Source: Fredinandcohnia humi (GTDB lineage: Bacteria > Bacillota > Bacilli > Bacillales > Bacillaceae_L). Taken from it: a stretch of DNA of 58,529 bases. Made by a program: the position numbers and the translations under genes. Shown one piece after another: positions 16,482 through 26,426 of this stretch (positions are counted from its first letter, which is position 1; the number at the start of each line of letters is the position of its first letter). The stretch is from NCBI RefSeq assembly GCF_001439915.1, contig NZ_LMBW01000006.1, forward strand, positions 239,394 through 297,922, read 5' to 3'. A model generated the notes under the pieces. It was not told the origin of the DNA. It saw only the letters and a program-made list of their open reading frames with translations, and searched no databases.

Positions 16482-17122
16482 AGGTTGCGATTATCGGCCA
16501 AGGAGGACATGGTAAAGTAATAAAAGAAATCATTATGTCAAGCCAAAACTATCAAATCGTTGGAATCTTTGATGATAAATATTCAGATTTAAGATTGGAT
16601 AATAATGTGTATTTTGGGCCAATTCTATCAGCAAGAAAGATGATAGATTTTTTTTATGGAGTAAAGTTCATTATTGCGATTGGAAATAACAAAATAAGAA
16701 AGTTGATTTTCAAAAAATTAGATCTTCCAAATAATTATTATGTGACATTAATTCATAAATCCGCAGTTATAAGCCAAAGCGCTATTATTGGTAGCGGAAC
16801 GGTTATAATGGCAAATTCAGTCATTAATGCAGAAGCTAGAATTGGTAACCACTCAATAATAAATACTGGTTCGATAATTGAGCATGACTCTAATATAGGG
16901 GATTATGTTCACATTTCTCCAAATGCTACATTAACTGGTTCAGTTGAAATAGAAGACGGAGTACATATAGGTGCAGGGGCTACAATTATTCCAAATGTAA
17001 GAATTGAAGAATGGTCAGTAGTGGGTGCAGGCGCAACGGTTATTCGTAATATACCATCAAACTCTACAGCTGTTGGGATCCCGGCGGCCATAAAAACAAA
17101 AAAAGTTATTGGGGGTGCTTAG
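16478..17122 (+). CDS. epsM: EpsM-like sugar O/N-acetyltransferase (PglD family)
   Basis: 214 residues: an N-terminal Rossmann-like domain (IIGQGGHGKVIKEI) and a C-terminal left-handed beta-helix of hexapeptide repeats (VIMANSVINAEARIGNHSII onward) ending in PSNSTAVGIPA. This is the PglD/EpsM architecture, which acetylates a UDP-4-amino sugar using acetyl-CoA. The ribosome site AAGGAGGGG lies in the end of epsL. It should act after the EpsN-like aminotransferase encoded next. Confidence 0.9.
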   Translation: MKVAIIGQGGHGKVIKEIIMSSQNYQIVGIFDDKYSDLRLDNNVYFGPILSARKMIDFFYGVKFIIAIGNNKIRKLIFKKLDLPNNYYVTLIHKSAVISQSAIIGSGTVIMANSVINAEARIGNHSIINTGSIIEHDSNIGDYVHISPNATLTGSVEIEDGVHIGAGATIIPNVRIEEWSVVGAGATVIRNIPSNSTAVGIPAAIKTKKVIGGA

Positions 17123-17124
17123 GA

Positions 17125-18291
17125 TTGCCTAATAAAATCTATTTATCTGCTCCCCATATGAGTGGAAACGAATTAAAATATATAATTGATGCATTTGAGA
17201 CAAATTGGGTTGCACCATTAGGTCCTAATGTGGACGCATTTGAGAAAGAAATTGCTTCTTATGTTGGAGTCAATGAAGCTGTTGCGGTAAGTTCAGGAAC
17301 TGCAGCCATTCATTTGGCTCTTTCTTTATTAGGAGTCAAGTCAGGTGATAAAGTTTTTTGTTCTAGTCTTACATTTGTAGCAAGTGCAAATCCAATTTTG
17401 TATCAAGGCGCTATTCCTATTTTTATTGATTCCGAGCCAGAGACTTGGAATATGTCACCTGATGCATTAAAAGTAGCACTAAAAGAAGCAGTAGCCAAAG
17501 ATGATCTACCTAAGGCAATAATAGTTGTTAATTTATATGGTCAAAGCGCTAAAATGGATGAAATTAAATCAATTTGTAGGGAATATTGTATTCCGATAAT
17601 TGAAGACGCGGCAGAATCACTAGGTTCCTTATACAAAGGAAAACCAAGTGGTACTTTTGGTGAATATGGTATTTATTCATTTAACGGAAATAAAATTATA
17701 ACTACCTCAGGCGGGGGAATGCTTGTATCAAATGATATTGGAGCAATGGAAAAAGCACGATTTTTAGCAACACAAGCAAGGGATCCAGCCTTACATTACC
17801 AGCACAGTACCACCGGCTATAATTACCGCTTAAGTAATGTTTTAGCTGGAATTGGCAGAGCCCAATTAGAAGTTTTAAATAATCGGGTTGATACAAAAAG
17901 AGCAATATATAAAAGATACTATGATGAATTAGCTGGTATTCCTGGTATAGAATTTATGCCAGAATTGGAAAGAACATTTTCAAATCGTTGGCTTACCGCA
18001 TTAACCATAAACCAAGAAGTATCGGGGATTTCAGTTAATGATCTATTGCAAACATTAGCTATTGAAAATATTGAAGCTCGCCCAGTTTGGAAACCATTGC
18101 ATTTACAGCCCCTCTTTGAAGGTGTTAAATTTTATCCTCATCTTGAGGGAGTGGATGTCTCCAAACAATTATTTGAAATGGGGATCTGTTTACCATCCGG
18201 GACAAATATGTCAGAAAATGATCAAACTCGTGTGATAGAATGCCTAAAAAGTTCATTGAAAATCAAGGAAAAAAATGTTGTTGGATATTGA
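17125..18291 (+). CDS. epsN: EpsN-like PLP-dependent sugar aminotransferase
   Basis: 388 residues of the DegT/DnrJ/EryC1 family starting at TTG. SSGTAAIHLALSLLG binds the PLP phosphate, EDAAESLGSLYKG holds the ring-stacking Asp, and the internal aldimine lysine is in YSFNGNKIITTSGGGML (about Lys191). It should aminate the 4-keto sugar made by the EpsC-like dehydratase, completing the bacillosamine-type route with EpsM. Confidence 0.9.
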   Translation: MPNKIYLSAPHMSGNELKYIIDAFETNWVAPLGPNVDAFEKEIASYVGVNEAVAVSSGTAAIHLALSLLGVKSGDKVFCSSLTFVASANPILYQGAIPIFIDSEPETWNMSPDALKVALKEAVAKDDLPKAIIVVNLYGQSAKMDEIKSICREYCIPIIEDAAESLGSLYKGKPSGTFGEYGIYSFNGNKIITTSGGGMLVSNDIGAMEKARFLATQARDPALHYQHSTTGYNYRLSNVLAGIGRAQLEVLNNRVDTKRAIYKRYYDELAGIPGIEFMPELERTFSNRWLTALTINQEVSGISVNDLLQTLAIENIEARPVWKPLHLQPLFEGVKFYPHLEGVDVSKQLFEMGICLPSGTNMSENDQTRVIECLKSSLKIKEKNVVGY

Positions 18292-18300
18292 GGGTTCGTA

Positions 18301-19413
18301 ATGAATAAACCAAAAGTAAAAAGAATTCTTCAAATAGTTGGAGCGATGAACAGGGCTGGCACTGAAACAATGCTAATGAATATCTACAGAAATATAGATA
18401 AGGAAAAGGTACAGTTTGATTTTATTTCTTATTCTCAGCAGGATGCCCATTATGATAATGAAATTAAAAGCTTAGGTGGAAGAGTTATAAGGTTATCCAA
18501 AACGACATCTATAAGGGAGCATGTTCGGGCAATAAAAGAAAATGGTCCCTATGAAGCTGTTCATTCTCATACACTTTATCATTGCGGAATAGCAAATTTA
18601 GCAGCGAAATTGGCAGGAATAAAAATTAGAGTAGCTCATGCACATACTACTTTAGATAAATGTGATTCTCTTACCAGGAAATTATATATAAGAGCTATGA
18701 GAACTTTAATCATGAATAATTCTACACACCTGCTGGCCTGTAGTAATGAGGCTGGAAAATATCTATTTGGAAATAGTGTTTTAAAAAAGTCAAATTATAG
18801 ATTTTTTCCTAATCTTATTGACTATTCGAATTTTTTAATGGTTGAAACTGAGAAACTAAACCAATTTAAAGATGAGACTTCATTACAAAAAAGTATCGTA
18901 ATTGGTCATATAGGGAGATTTATAGAATCAAAAAATCATAAGTTTTTATTAGAAATTATGAAATGCCTTTTAAAAAGGGATCCGCATATTACTTTACTAT
19001 TAGTTGGTGATGGAGATTTAAAACATGAAATTGAAGAAATAGCGAAAATGAAAAATTTATACGAGAAAATAAAGTTCGTTGGGATTCGAGATGATATATC
19101 TACGATGTTACATAGTATGGATGTTTTCGTTTTCCCTTCTATATATGAGGGGCTAGGTCTTGTGCTATTAGAAGCTCAGGCAAGTGGTCTTCCTTGTATT
19201 GTTTCAGAAGCAATTCAACCTGAAGCAGATTTAGAACTGGGTTTAGTCACAAGACTGAATCTTAATGATGGGGCCGAAGTTTGGGCAAAAAAAATATTAG
19301 AACTTACTAACAAAAAAGAAACAGAAACAGAAAAAATAATTGGTGGTTTTAAGAAAAAGGATTATGAAATAACTAAAGGTATCTCCAATTTGATGGATAT
19401 CTATCAGGTTTAA
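18301..19413 (+). CDS. GT4-family glycosyltransferase (EpsF-like)
   Basis: 370 residues, GT-B fold. It opens with ILQIVGAMNRAGTETMLMNI and carries YEGLGLVLLEAQASGLPCIV in the donor-binding domain. It is closely related in pattern to the protein encoded at 12527-13675, suggesting an old duplication. It starts ten bases after the aminotransferase, so it is in the same operon. Substrates unknown. Confidence 0.85.
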   Translation: MNKPKVKRILQIVGAMNRAGTETMLMNIYRNIDKEKVQFDFISYSQQDAHYDNEIKSLGGRVIRLSKTTSIREHVRAIKENGPYEAVHSHTLYHCGIANLAAKLAGIKIRVAHAHTTLDKCDSLTRKLYIRAMRTLIMNNSTHLLACSNEAGKYLFGNSVLKKSNYRFFPNLIDYSNFLMVETEKLNQFKDETSLQKSIVIGHIGRFIESKNHKFLLEIMKCLLKRDPHITLLLVGDGDLKHEIEEIAKMKNLYEKIKFVGIRDDISTMLHSMDVFVFPSIYEGLGLVLLEAQASGLPCIVSEAIQPEADLELGLVTRLNLNDGAEVWAKKILELTNKKETETEKIIGGFKKKDYEITKGISNLMDIYQV

Positions 19414-19426
19414 CATGGAGGGGCAC

Positions 19427-20608
19427 ATGAAGAACGTACTCATTTCTTCATTTGATATGGAGGTTGGTGGGGTAGAAAGAAGTCTTATAAGCATGCTAAA
19501 TAATTTTGACTATGAAAATTATAAAGTTGATCTTATGCTTTACAGTCATACTGGTGAATTTATGAATCTTTTGCCGGAATCCCCCCATTTATTAAATGAA
19601 GTGAAAGCTTATAAAACATTTAGAATGTCTATTGGAGAGATTTTAAAAAGAGGAAATTTACCAATCGGAATCATAAGACTATTTTCTAAATATAAAGCTA
19701 GTTTTGATCGAACAAGTGAACATGGATATAAGCAGATGCAATATATGTGGAAATATGCATTACCACTACTACCGAAATTAGAAAAAAGTTATGACGTTGC
19801 TATAAGTTATTTATGGCCGCACTACTTTATAGCAGATAAAGTTAAGGCAAAAACAAAAATTGCATGGGTACACACCGATTTTTCAACAGTAGAAACCGAC
19901 AAAAAAATGGATTTAGAAATGTGGATAAAATTTGACCACATTGTGGCGGTATCAGAAGAGTGTAAAAACTCATTCGTGAAAAAGTACCCAGTTCTGAAAA
20001 GAAAGGTAAGTGTAATGGAAAATATTTCATCTCCAGAGTTTGTAAGTGCATTGTCTCAGGAGCCTGTAGAAAATCCAATGATAAACGATCATCGCTTTAA
20101 ATTAATTACAGTGGCTAGATTTTCACATGCAAAGGGTATTGATAATGCGGTTAAAGCCCTAAAAATCCTTCAAGACAAAGGATATAAAGATATTGCATGG
20201 TATGTAGTTGGGTATGGTGGAGATGAACGGATAATTCAACATTTAATTTCTAGCTATGGACTTGAAGGATCGTTTATTTTGTTAGGGAAAAAGATGAATC
20301 CATTTCCATTTATGAAGGCTGCAGATCTATATGTACAGCCATCAAGGTATGAGGGAAAAGCCGTGACCGTTGGTGAAGCACAGATCCTCTCAAAGCCAGT
20401 ACTCATCACAAATTATCCAACTGCCCCGAGTCAAGTTAAGAACGGGATTGACGGATACATATGTGATTTATCTGTTGAAGGAATAGCGGATGGTGTAGAA
20501 AGATTATACATTGATAATGCACTAAGAGAAAAACTTGTAAATAACTGCAAAAAGACTAATTTTGGTAATCAATTAGAACTAGAGAAATTATATGGGTTAA
20601 TAAGGTAA
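19427..20608 (+). CDS. GT4-family glycosyltransferase
   Basis: About 393 residues from ATG 19427; an ATG at 19415 lies before the ribosome site GGAGGGG. N-terminal MEVGGVERSLISMLNNF and C-terminal RYEGKAVTVGEAQIL. This belongs to a subgroup with four members here (19427, 26427, 27642 and 31774) that share [GA]..[EK][KR][SA]LI at the start and a long basic middle region. The usual E-x7-E is partly altered (second Glu in VTVGEA). Confidence 0.8.
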   Translation: MKNVLISSFDMEVGGVERSLISMLNNFDYENYKVDLMLYSHTGEFMNLLPESPHLLNEVKAYKTFRMSIGEILKRGNLPIGIIRLFSKYKASFDRTSEHGYKQMQYMWKYALPLLPKLEKSYDVAISYLWPHYFIADKVKAKTKIAWVHTDFSTVETDKKMDLEMWIKFDHIVAVSEECKNSFVKKYPVLKRKVSVMENISSPEFVSALSQEPVENPMINDHRFKLITVARFSHAKGIDNAVKALKILQDKGYKDIAWYVVGYGGDERIIQHLISSYGLEGSFILLGKKMNPFPFMKAADLYVQPSRYEGKAVTVGEAQILSKPVLITNYPTAPSQVKNGIDGYICDLSVEGIADGVERLYIDNALREKLVNNCKKTNFGNQLELEKLYGLIR

Positions 20609-20634
20609 ATATATTTGTAAATGGAGGATAATAT

Positions 20635-21720
20635 ATGGCGATTCTAGTTACTGGTGGGGCAGGCTATATTGGCAGTCACACATGTCTAGAGCTCCTAAAT
20701 AAAGGTTATGAAATTATCGTAATTGATAATTTTTCTAACAGTAAGCCGGAATCATTAAAGCGAGTATCAAAATTATCAAATAAAAACTTTAAGACTTATC
20801 AAATTGATTTACTAGACAAAAAGAGATTGGATGAGGTGTTTTCTACAAATCAATTTGAGGCTGTAATTCATTTTGCCGGTCTTAAGGCCGTAGGTGAATC
20901 TGTTAACTCTCCACTTAGATACTATGAAAATAACGTCACCGGTACCATTTTACTATGTGAAGCTATGAGGAAGTATGGGGTGCAAAACCTCGTATTTAGC
21001 TCATCTGCTACTGTATATGGATCAACAAATGAGGTTCCGATTAGTGAAGAAACTCAGTTAAATGCGATGAATCCATACGGGCGGACAAAGCAAATGTGCG
21101 AAGAAATTTTGAAAGATTTATATCTCTCAGATCAAACATGGAGTATTTCTATTTTAAGATATTTTAATCCTGTCGGAGCTCATATTAGCGGGATTATGGG
21201 TGAAGATCCAATAGGGATTCCGAACAATCTTATGCCATATATTTCGCAAGTAGCAGTTGGCAAATTAAAGCATTTGACTGTGTTTGGAAACAATTATCAT
21301 ACAATCGATGGAACAGGAGTAAGAGATTATATCCATGTGGTTGATCTAGCGAAAGGTCACTTAAAGGCATTGGAAAAGGTATTGGCAACCAAAGAGATTG
21401 GAGTCTATAATCTTGGTACTGGTCAAGGTTACAGCGTATTTGAGATGGTTGAAGCATTTGAAAAAGCTTCTGGAGAGAGAATTCCATATATCATTAAAGA
21501 CCGGCGCCCCGGTGATGTAGCGATTTGTTACGCTAATCCATCCAAGGCAAGAAATCATCTTGGCTGGAAAGCAACCAGGGGAATTGATCAAATGTGTCAA
21601 GATAGTTGGAGATGGCAACAAAACAACCCAAATGGGTATAACGAACAGGCCGAAAAACAAAATAGAAGAGAACAACCGGTGTTTAATCATGCATCGGATT
21701 TTTTTATGCCTAAAACGTGA
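20635..21720 (+). CDS. galE: UDP-glucose 4-epimerase
   Basis: 361 residues: NAD-binding GGAGYIGSH at residues 6-14, catalytic SSSATVYG and the YGRTK pair near residue 149, RYFNPVGAH and [10 protein letters not shown]. It interconverts UDP-glucose and UDP-galactose, or the GlcNAc pair, supplying galactose-type donors. Typical GalE proteins are about 330 residues; this one has an extra polar C-terminal tail ([18 protein letters not shown]...) of about 25 residues. Ribosome site TGGAGGATAATAT. Confidence 0.93.
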   Translation: MAILVTGGAGYIGSHTCLELLNKGYEIIVIDNFSNSKPESLKRVSKLSNKNFKTYQIDLLDKKRLDEVFSTNQFEAVIHFAGLKAVGESVNSPLRYYENNVTGTILLCEAMRKYGVQNLVFSSSATVYGSTNEVPISEETQLNAMNPYGRTKQMCEEILKDLYLSDQTWSISILRYFNPVGAHISGIMGEDPIGIPNNLMPYISQVAVGKLKHLTVFGNNYHTIDGTGVRDYIHVVDLAKGHLKALEKVLATKEIGVYNLGTGQGYSVFEMVEAFEKASGERIPYIIKDRRPGDVAICYANPSKARNHLGWKATRGIDQMCQDSWRWQQNNPNGYNEQAEKQNRREQPVFNHASDFFMPKT

Positions 21721-21737
21721 CATAGGAGTGTTTAAGT

Positions 21738-22808
21738 ATGTTGCAACAGGATTTGGTAAGTATTGTAGTACCAATATATAAGGTAGAAAAATATTTGAAT
21801 AGATGTATTGAAACGATTGTAAATCAAACATATAAAAATATAGAAATCATCTTAATAGATGATGGGTCTCCTGATAATTGTGGTGCGATGGCAGATGAAT
21901 ATGCACAGCTAGATAGCAGGATAATCGTTATTCATAAAAAAAACGGTGGATTATCTGATGCAAGAAATATTGGTATGAAATACGTTACCGGAGACTTTAC
22001 TATTTTTGTAGATAGTGATGATTGGTTAGATAAGAATATGATAGAGGAAATGGTTAATATTAGCCGTAAGCATAAGGCAGATGTTGTTCAGTCTGCTTTT
22101 TATTATGCTTATAAGGATTATTTACTTTTTGATGATAGGTATTATAAAAAGGATGACCCACCAATTATTTTAGGAAATAAAGCTTTAATGGCAGAGTTGG
22201 TTGTAAACGAAAGAATTAAAAACTTTGCATGGGGGAAGCTCTACAAAACAAAGATTATTAAAGATATTCCATTTAAGAAGGGGGTATTATTTGAAGACGT
22301 ATTCTGGGCTCATAATGTCATGCACCTCGTAAATACGTATGTAATCGTGCATCAACCACTGTATTTCTATTTACAACGGAGTGACAGTATCGTTTCTACA
22401 TATACTCACAGAAACTTAGATATTCTTGAAGGATTAAAAGAAAGGCACTACTTTATCGAAGAGTATTATCCGGAGCTAACTATTGAGTCCTATAAGGTTA
22501 TATTGAGAAATAGTTTAATCCATTACAATCTCTTACTAATGAATAGTAAAAAAGATAAATCTAGTTTACACAAAAGAAAGATACAGGCCTATATCAAGGA
22601 TCATTACAATGAATTTCAAATTGCTGTCAAAGGAGATAAACAATTAGAACAGCAGTTACGACTTTTTGCAATTCATCCATATTTTAATATTTGCTTACTT
22701 TTTGTTTGGAAGGTCTTAAGGAAGTGTAAGATGTTGTCAAAACCTATTGGCTTAGAAAGAATAAACGTTAAGACCAAAGGGGATTTAATAAATGAAGAAG
22801 CAAGTTGA
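21738..22808 (+). CDS. GT2-family glycosyltransferase
   Basis: 356 residues with the EpsJ/WcaA-type GT-A domain: VSIVVPIYKVEKYL, IDDGSPDNCG, KNGGLSDARNIGM and FVDSDDWLDKNM. The C-terminal 120 residues are a helical extension found in capsule transferases. It overlaps the CDP-glycerol transferase gene by 17 bases. Sugar specificity not readable. Confidence 0.88.
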   Translation: MLQQDLVSIVVPIYKVEKYLNRCIETIVNQTYKNIEIILIDDGSPDNCGAMADEYAQLDSRIIVIHKKNGGLSDARNIGMKYVTGDFTIFVDSDDWLDKNMIEEMVNISRKHKADVVQSAFYYAYKDYLLFDDRYYKKDDPPIILGNKALMAELVVNERIKNFAWGKLYKTKIIKDIPFKKGVLFEDVFWAHNVMHLVNTYVIVHQPLYFYLQRSDSIVSTYTHRNLDILEGLKERHYFIEEYYPELTIESYKVILRNSLIHYNLLLMNSKKDKSSLHKRKIQAYIKDHYNEFQIAVKGDKQLEQQLRLFAIHPYFNICLLFVWKVLRKCKMLSKPIGLERINVKTKGDLINEEAS

Positions 22809-23979
22809 GAAACTAAAAAAATATCTTTCCTTAGTTATTATCCATATATTTAATTGTTTTCCTACAAAGAAAAATAAAATCTTTATGTTTAGTTATTATG
22901 GGAGTCAATACGGATGTAATCCAAAATATATTTCCGAATATATTATCCAAAATACTCCGAAGGGTCAATTTGATATTGTTTGGGCTTTTAATGATTTTAA
23001 AAAGAAGGATCACCTTCCAAATATAAGAACAGTAAAGACAATGACTTTGAAATACTTTTATGAACTTTGTACTTCCAAAGTGGTGATTACGAATTTTAGA
23101 ACAACAGATTTGTTTGTGAAAAGAAAAACTCAGTATTACATCCAAACATGGCATAGTTCTCTGCGTTTAAAACAAATTGAAAAAGATGCAGAAATTTCAC
23201 TACCCGAACAGTATGTTCATATGGCAAAAAAGGATTCCAAAAAGTGTGATCTTTTATTGTCTGGCTGTAAATACAGCACAAATATATTTAAAAGAGCCTT
23301 TTGGTATGAGGGAGAAATTTTTGAAAATGGAACACCAAGAAATGACTTGCTTTTTAATCATGACCCTCTAATGAAAGAAAGAATTTTTAATGCATTATCT
23401 ATTTCTCCTGATTGTAAGGTTGTGTTATATGCGCCCACATTTAGAAATGATAGTAATCTTGCAGTATATGATCTCAATTATTTAGGGTTACTAAAAACCT
23501 TAGCAAATAAATTCGGGGGTAAATGGATATGTTTAGTTAAATTACACCCTCATTTAATGTCAAAATCAAAAGAGCTTATTTGCGGCAATAATGTAGTTGA
23601 TGTAACGAGTTACAATGATATTCAAGAATTGTTAAGTATATCTGATGTTTTAATATCTGATTACTCATCGCTTATTTTTGATTATTCTATTACCCGTAGG
23701 CCATGTTTTTTATATGTGCCAGATTTTAACGATTATATAGAACAAGATAGAAACCTTTATTTTGATTTATTAGAATTACCTTTTAAAGCTGCTATGACCA
23801 ACGATGACTTGCTTAATGAGATTAACTTATTTGAATCAGAAAAATATAATACGGACTTATATCAATTTTTTCAAAGGGTTGGGTCATTTGAAAATGGAAA
23901 GGCAAATGAAATGTTGGTAAAGCGTATAAAAGAAGTTTGTTTTAGCGAAAATGGGAGGAAAATAAATGAAGCCGTATAA
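22792..23979 (+). CDS. CDP-glycerol glycerophosphotransferase (TagF/TagB-like)
   Basis: 395 residues. After a short basic N-terminus come FMFSYYGSQYGCNPKYISEY, the TWHSSLRLKQ segment holding the catalytic His, VLYAPTFRND, KLHPHL and DYSSLIFDYSI: the signature of poly(glycerophosphate) transferases. It should transfer glycerol-phosphate from CDP-glycerol onto a glycan. It overlaps the tagD gene that makes this donor. In an EPS locus it more likely decorates the polymer with glycerol phosphate than makes wall teichoic acid. Confidence 0.9.
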   Translation: MKKQVEKLKKYLSLVIIHIFNCFPTKKNKIFMFSYYGSQYGCNPKYISEYIIQNTPKGQFDIVWAFNDFKKKDHLPNIRTVKTMTLKYFYELCTSKVVITNFRTTDLFVKRKTQYYIQTWHSSLRLKQIEKDAEISLPEQYVHMAKKDSKKCDLLLSGCKYSTNIFKRAFWYEGEIFENGTPRNDLLFNHDPLMKERIFNALSISPDCKVVLYAPTFRNDSNLAVYDLNYLGLLKTLANKFGGKWICLVKLHPHLMSKSKELICGNNVVDVTSYNDIQELLSISDVLISDYSSLIFDYSITRRPCFLYVPDFNDYIEQDRNLYFDLLELPFKAAMTNDDLLNEINLFESEKYNTDLYQFFQRVGSFENGKANEMLVKRIKEVCFSENGRKINEAV

Positions 23980-24397
23980 AATTGGTTATACAACGGGTGT
24001 TTTCGATTTATTTCATGTTGGTCATTTAAATATTATAAGAAGGGCAAAAGAACAATGTGAATTTCTCATCGTCGGAGTCAGTACAGATGAGTTAGTGCTG
24101 AAATATAAAAATAAACTACCAGTTATTCCTTTTGCTGAAAGAATGGAAATTATAGAGGGGATCAGATATGTAGACGAAGTTGTTCCACAAATTAATCGAG
24201 ACAAGTTTTCAGCATGGGAGGATTTAGCATTTGATGTCATGTTTGTTGGGGATGACTGGAAGGGTGATCCTCTTTTTAATGAAGTTGAAAAGCAATTTAA
24301 TCACGTAGGTGTGGACATTGTCTATTTTCCTTATACAAAAGGAGTTTCCTCAACTGAACTTAAGCAAAAAATAGAATATAAAGAAAAGGTTATTTAA
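23966..24397 (+). CDS. tagD: Glycerol-3-phosphate cytidylyltransferase
   Basis: 143 residues of the nucleotidyltransferase family: TTGVFDLFHVGHLNIIRRA with the HxGH motif, FVGDDWKGDP, and GVSSTELKQKI in place of the commoner RTEGISTT box. It makes CDP-glycerol from glycerol-3-phosphate and CTP. The gene overlaps the upstream CDP-glycerol transferase gene, so donor and transferase are made together. Confidence 0.9.
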   Translation: MKPYKIGYTTGVFDLFHVGHLNIIRRAKEQCEFLIVGVSTDELVLKYKNKLPVIPFAERMEIIEGIRYVDEVVPQINRDKFSAWEDLAFDVMFVGDDWKGDPLFNEVEKQFNHVGVDIVYFPYTKGVSSTELKQKIEYKEKVI

Positions 24398-24400
24398 GTG

Positions 24401-25384
24401 ATGAAACCGGTAATAAGTATTATTGTACCTGTTCATAATGTAGAGCTGTATCTTGACAAATGCATAAAGAGTATTCTTGATCAAACCATGAATGAATTTG
24501 AATTAATATTAGTAAATGATGGATCAATAGATCAAAGTGGATTCATTTGTGATTCATATGCTCAGAAAGACAATAGAATAAAAGTCTACCATACAAATTA
24601 TCGTGGGGTAAGTGCAGCAAGGAATATAGGAATTTCTGTTTCTCAAGGTGAGTTTATCGGCTTTGTTGACGGGGACGATTATGTCGATAAAGATATGTAT
24701 AGTAAATTACTGAAATTATGTAAACAAACTAATTCTGATATAGCTGTTTGTAAATTAGGTAGGGAAATAAATGGAAAGATAATCAATGAAGATAATAGTG
24801 AACTCATAAAAGAGCTTATTCATAATGAAGCGATGAGGGAACTTTTTAAGGGGAATTTATATCGTTTTTCATTATGTAACAAATTATTTAAACGGAGCTG
24901 TTTTGACAATATTACATTTCCTGAAGGTCGCATTCACGAGGATTTATCAACAACTTATAAGTTATTTAGCCAATCGAAAAGATCCATTTATACAAATTAT
25001 ATCGGTTATATCTATGTTAAACGTGAAAATAGCATTCTTACATCGCGCTTCAATGAAAAAAGGTTGGATGCCTTTTTAGGGTGGGATGAAATATTACCCT
25101 TTATGAATCAAAGGTATCCTGAGCTAGAAGAAGAGGTTATATCCTGTTTTGCATACGGATGTGTGGATAATATTCATTTTATCGTAAATCAAGTGGAAGA
25201 CAGGGAACAGAAAGAGGAGTATTTAATCTTAATTAGGAAATTTGTTAGAAAGTATTATAAAAAGATTATGTTAAATCGTGTACTATCATTGAAGTATAAA
25301 CTAACCATTACATTGTTACATTGCAGTGCAAACTTATTGCTTTTATCAAGTAAATCTAGAAAAAATTTTAGGTTGGGAATGTAA
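24401..25384 (+). CDS. GT2-family glycosyltransferase
   Basis: About 327 residues. ISIIVPVHNVELYLDKCI, VNDGSIDQSG, RGVSAARNIGI and VDGDDYVDKDM define the GT-A domain. The C-terminal half carries the LCNKLFKRSCF and EGRIHEDLSTTY motif of the EpsJ-like capsule group. It is very similar in layout to the next gene, so the two are likely a tandem duplication. It starts directly after tagD. Confidence 0.87.
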   Translation: MKPVISIIVPVHNVELYLDKCIKSILDQTMNEFELILVNDGSIDQSGFICDSYAQKDNRIKVYHTNYRGVSAARNIGISVSQGEFIGFVDGDDYVDKDMYSKLLKLCKQTNSDIAVCKLGREINGKIINEDNSELIKELIHNEAMRELFKGNLYRFSLCNKLFKRSCFDNITFPEGRIHEDLSTTYKLFSQSKRSIYTNYIGYIYVKRENSILTSRFNEKRLDAFLGWDEILPFMNQRYPELEEEVISCFAYGCVDNIHFIVNQVEDREQKEEYLILIRKFVRKYYKKIMLNRVLSLKYKLTITLLHCSANLLLLSSKSRKNFRLGM

Positions 25385-25386
25385 AT

Positions 25387-26403
25387 ATGAAACCTACAAT
25401 AAGCATTATAGTTCCTATTTATAACGTTGAACCTTATTTACACAAATGTATTGATTCAATAATAGCTCAAACATTTACTGATTTTGAACTTATCCTTGTG
25501 AATGATGGGTCACCAGATAAAAGCGGGGAAATTTGTGATGAGTATGCTAACAAGGATAACAGAATTAATGTCATTCATAAAGAAAATGGCGGAGTCTCAT
25601 CAGCTCGAAATGCTGGTATTAGGGCAGCAACCGGACAATATATCGGGTTTGTTGATAGTGATGACTATATTCATGAACAAATGTATGAAATATTAGCTGA
25701 AAATGCAATTCAACATGCCTCGGAAATAGTAGTATGTGATTTTCAAAAAATAAATATAAAAGATACAGCTCAAACCAGTTTAACCATTAATGATCCTTAT
25801 CTTAAGCACTATACAAATATTGAAGCACTTTACCAATTATTTTCTAAAGAACCCGACTCATTTATAACTGGTGCGGGGAATAGTATTAAGTGGGTTGTTT
25901 TATGGAATAAATTATACAAAAGAGAGCTTTTTGAAAAACTTGAATTCGAAGAAGGTAGAATTTGTGAAGATGAATTCATCATCCATAAACTCTTATTTAG
26001 AAGTAAAAAAGTAACAGCTATATCAAGCCCATTATATCATTATGTTCAGAGCCATAACAGTATCATTCGGTCATCCTATTCTTTAAAAAGGCTTGATAAA
26101 GTATATGCTTTAAAAGATAGAGCAGATTTTTTTATGACCATTAAGGAAACTAATCTGCATTACCATGCCTATAAATCCTATTTAGACTCTTTTTTATGGA
26201 ATTACTTTAAGGCAAAAACAGAGTTAAATAACATTAGACAGGAATTAAAGCAGCTTAAAAGTACATTTGATAAAAGTATATTATTATTATTGAAAAATCC
26301 TCTAATAGGATGGAAGCAAAAGACCGTGCTAGTGTTGTTCGTCATAAATCCATTCATTTACGAGCTTAATATAAAAATGAATAAAAATAATATAGGAATG
26401 TAA
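25387..26403 (+). CDS. GT2-family glycosyltransferase
   Basis: 338 residues with ISIIVPIYNVEPYLHKCI, VNDGSPDKSGEICDEY, ENGGVSSARNAGI and VDSDDYIHEQM, then LWNKLYKRELF and EGRICEDEF. It is the tandem neighbour and likely duplicate of the preceding transferase, separated by two bases. Linkage and sugar unknown. Confidence 0.87.
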   Translation: MKPTISIIVPIYNVEPYLHKCIDSIIAQTFTDFELILVNDGSPDKSGEICDEYANKDNRINVIHKENGGVSSARNAGIRAATGQYIGFVDSDDYIHEQMYEILAENAIQHASEIVVCDFQKINIKDTAQTSLTINDPYLKHYTNIEALYQLFSKEPDSFITGAGNSIKWVVLWNKLYKRELFEKLEFEEGRICEDEFIIHKLLFRSKKVTAISSPLYHYVQSHNSIIRSSYSLKRLDKVYALKDRADFFMTIKETNLHYHAYKSYLDSFLWNYFKAKTELNNIRQELKQLKSTFDKSILLLLKNPLIGWKQKTVLVLFVINPFIYELNIKMNKNNIGM

Positions 26404-26426
26404 GACTTTACGTTGGAGAGGTTAAG

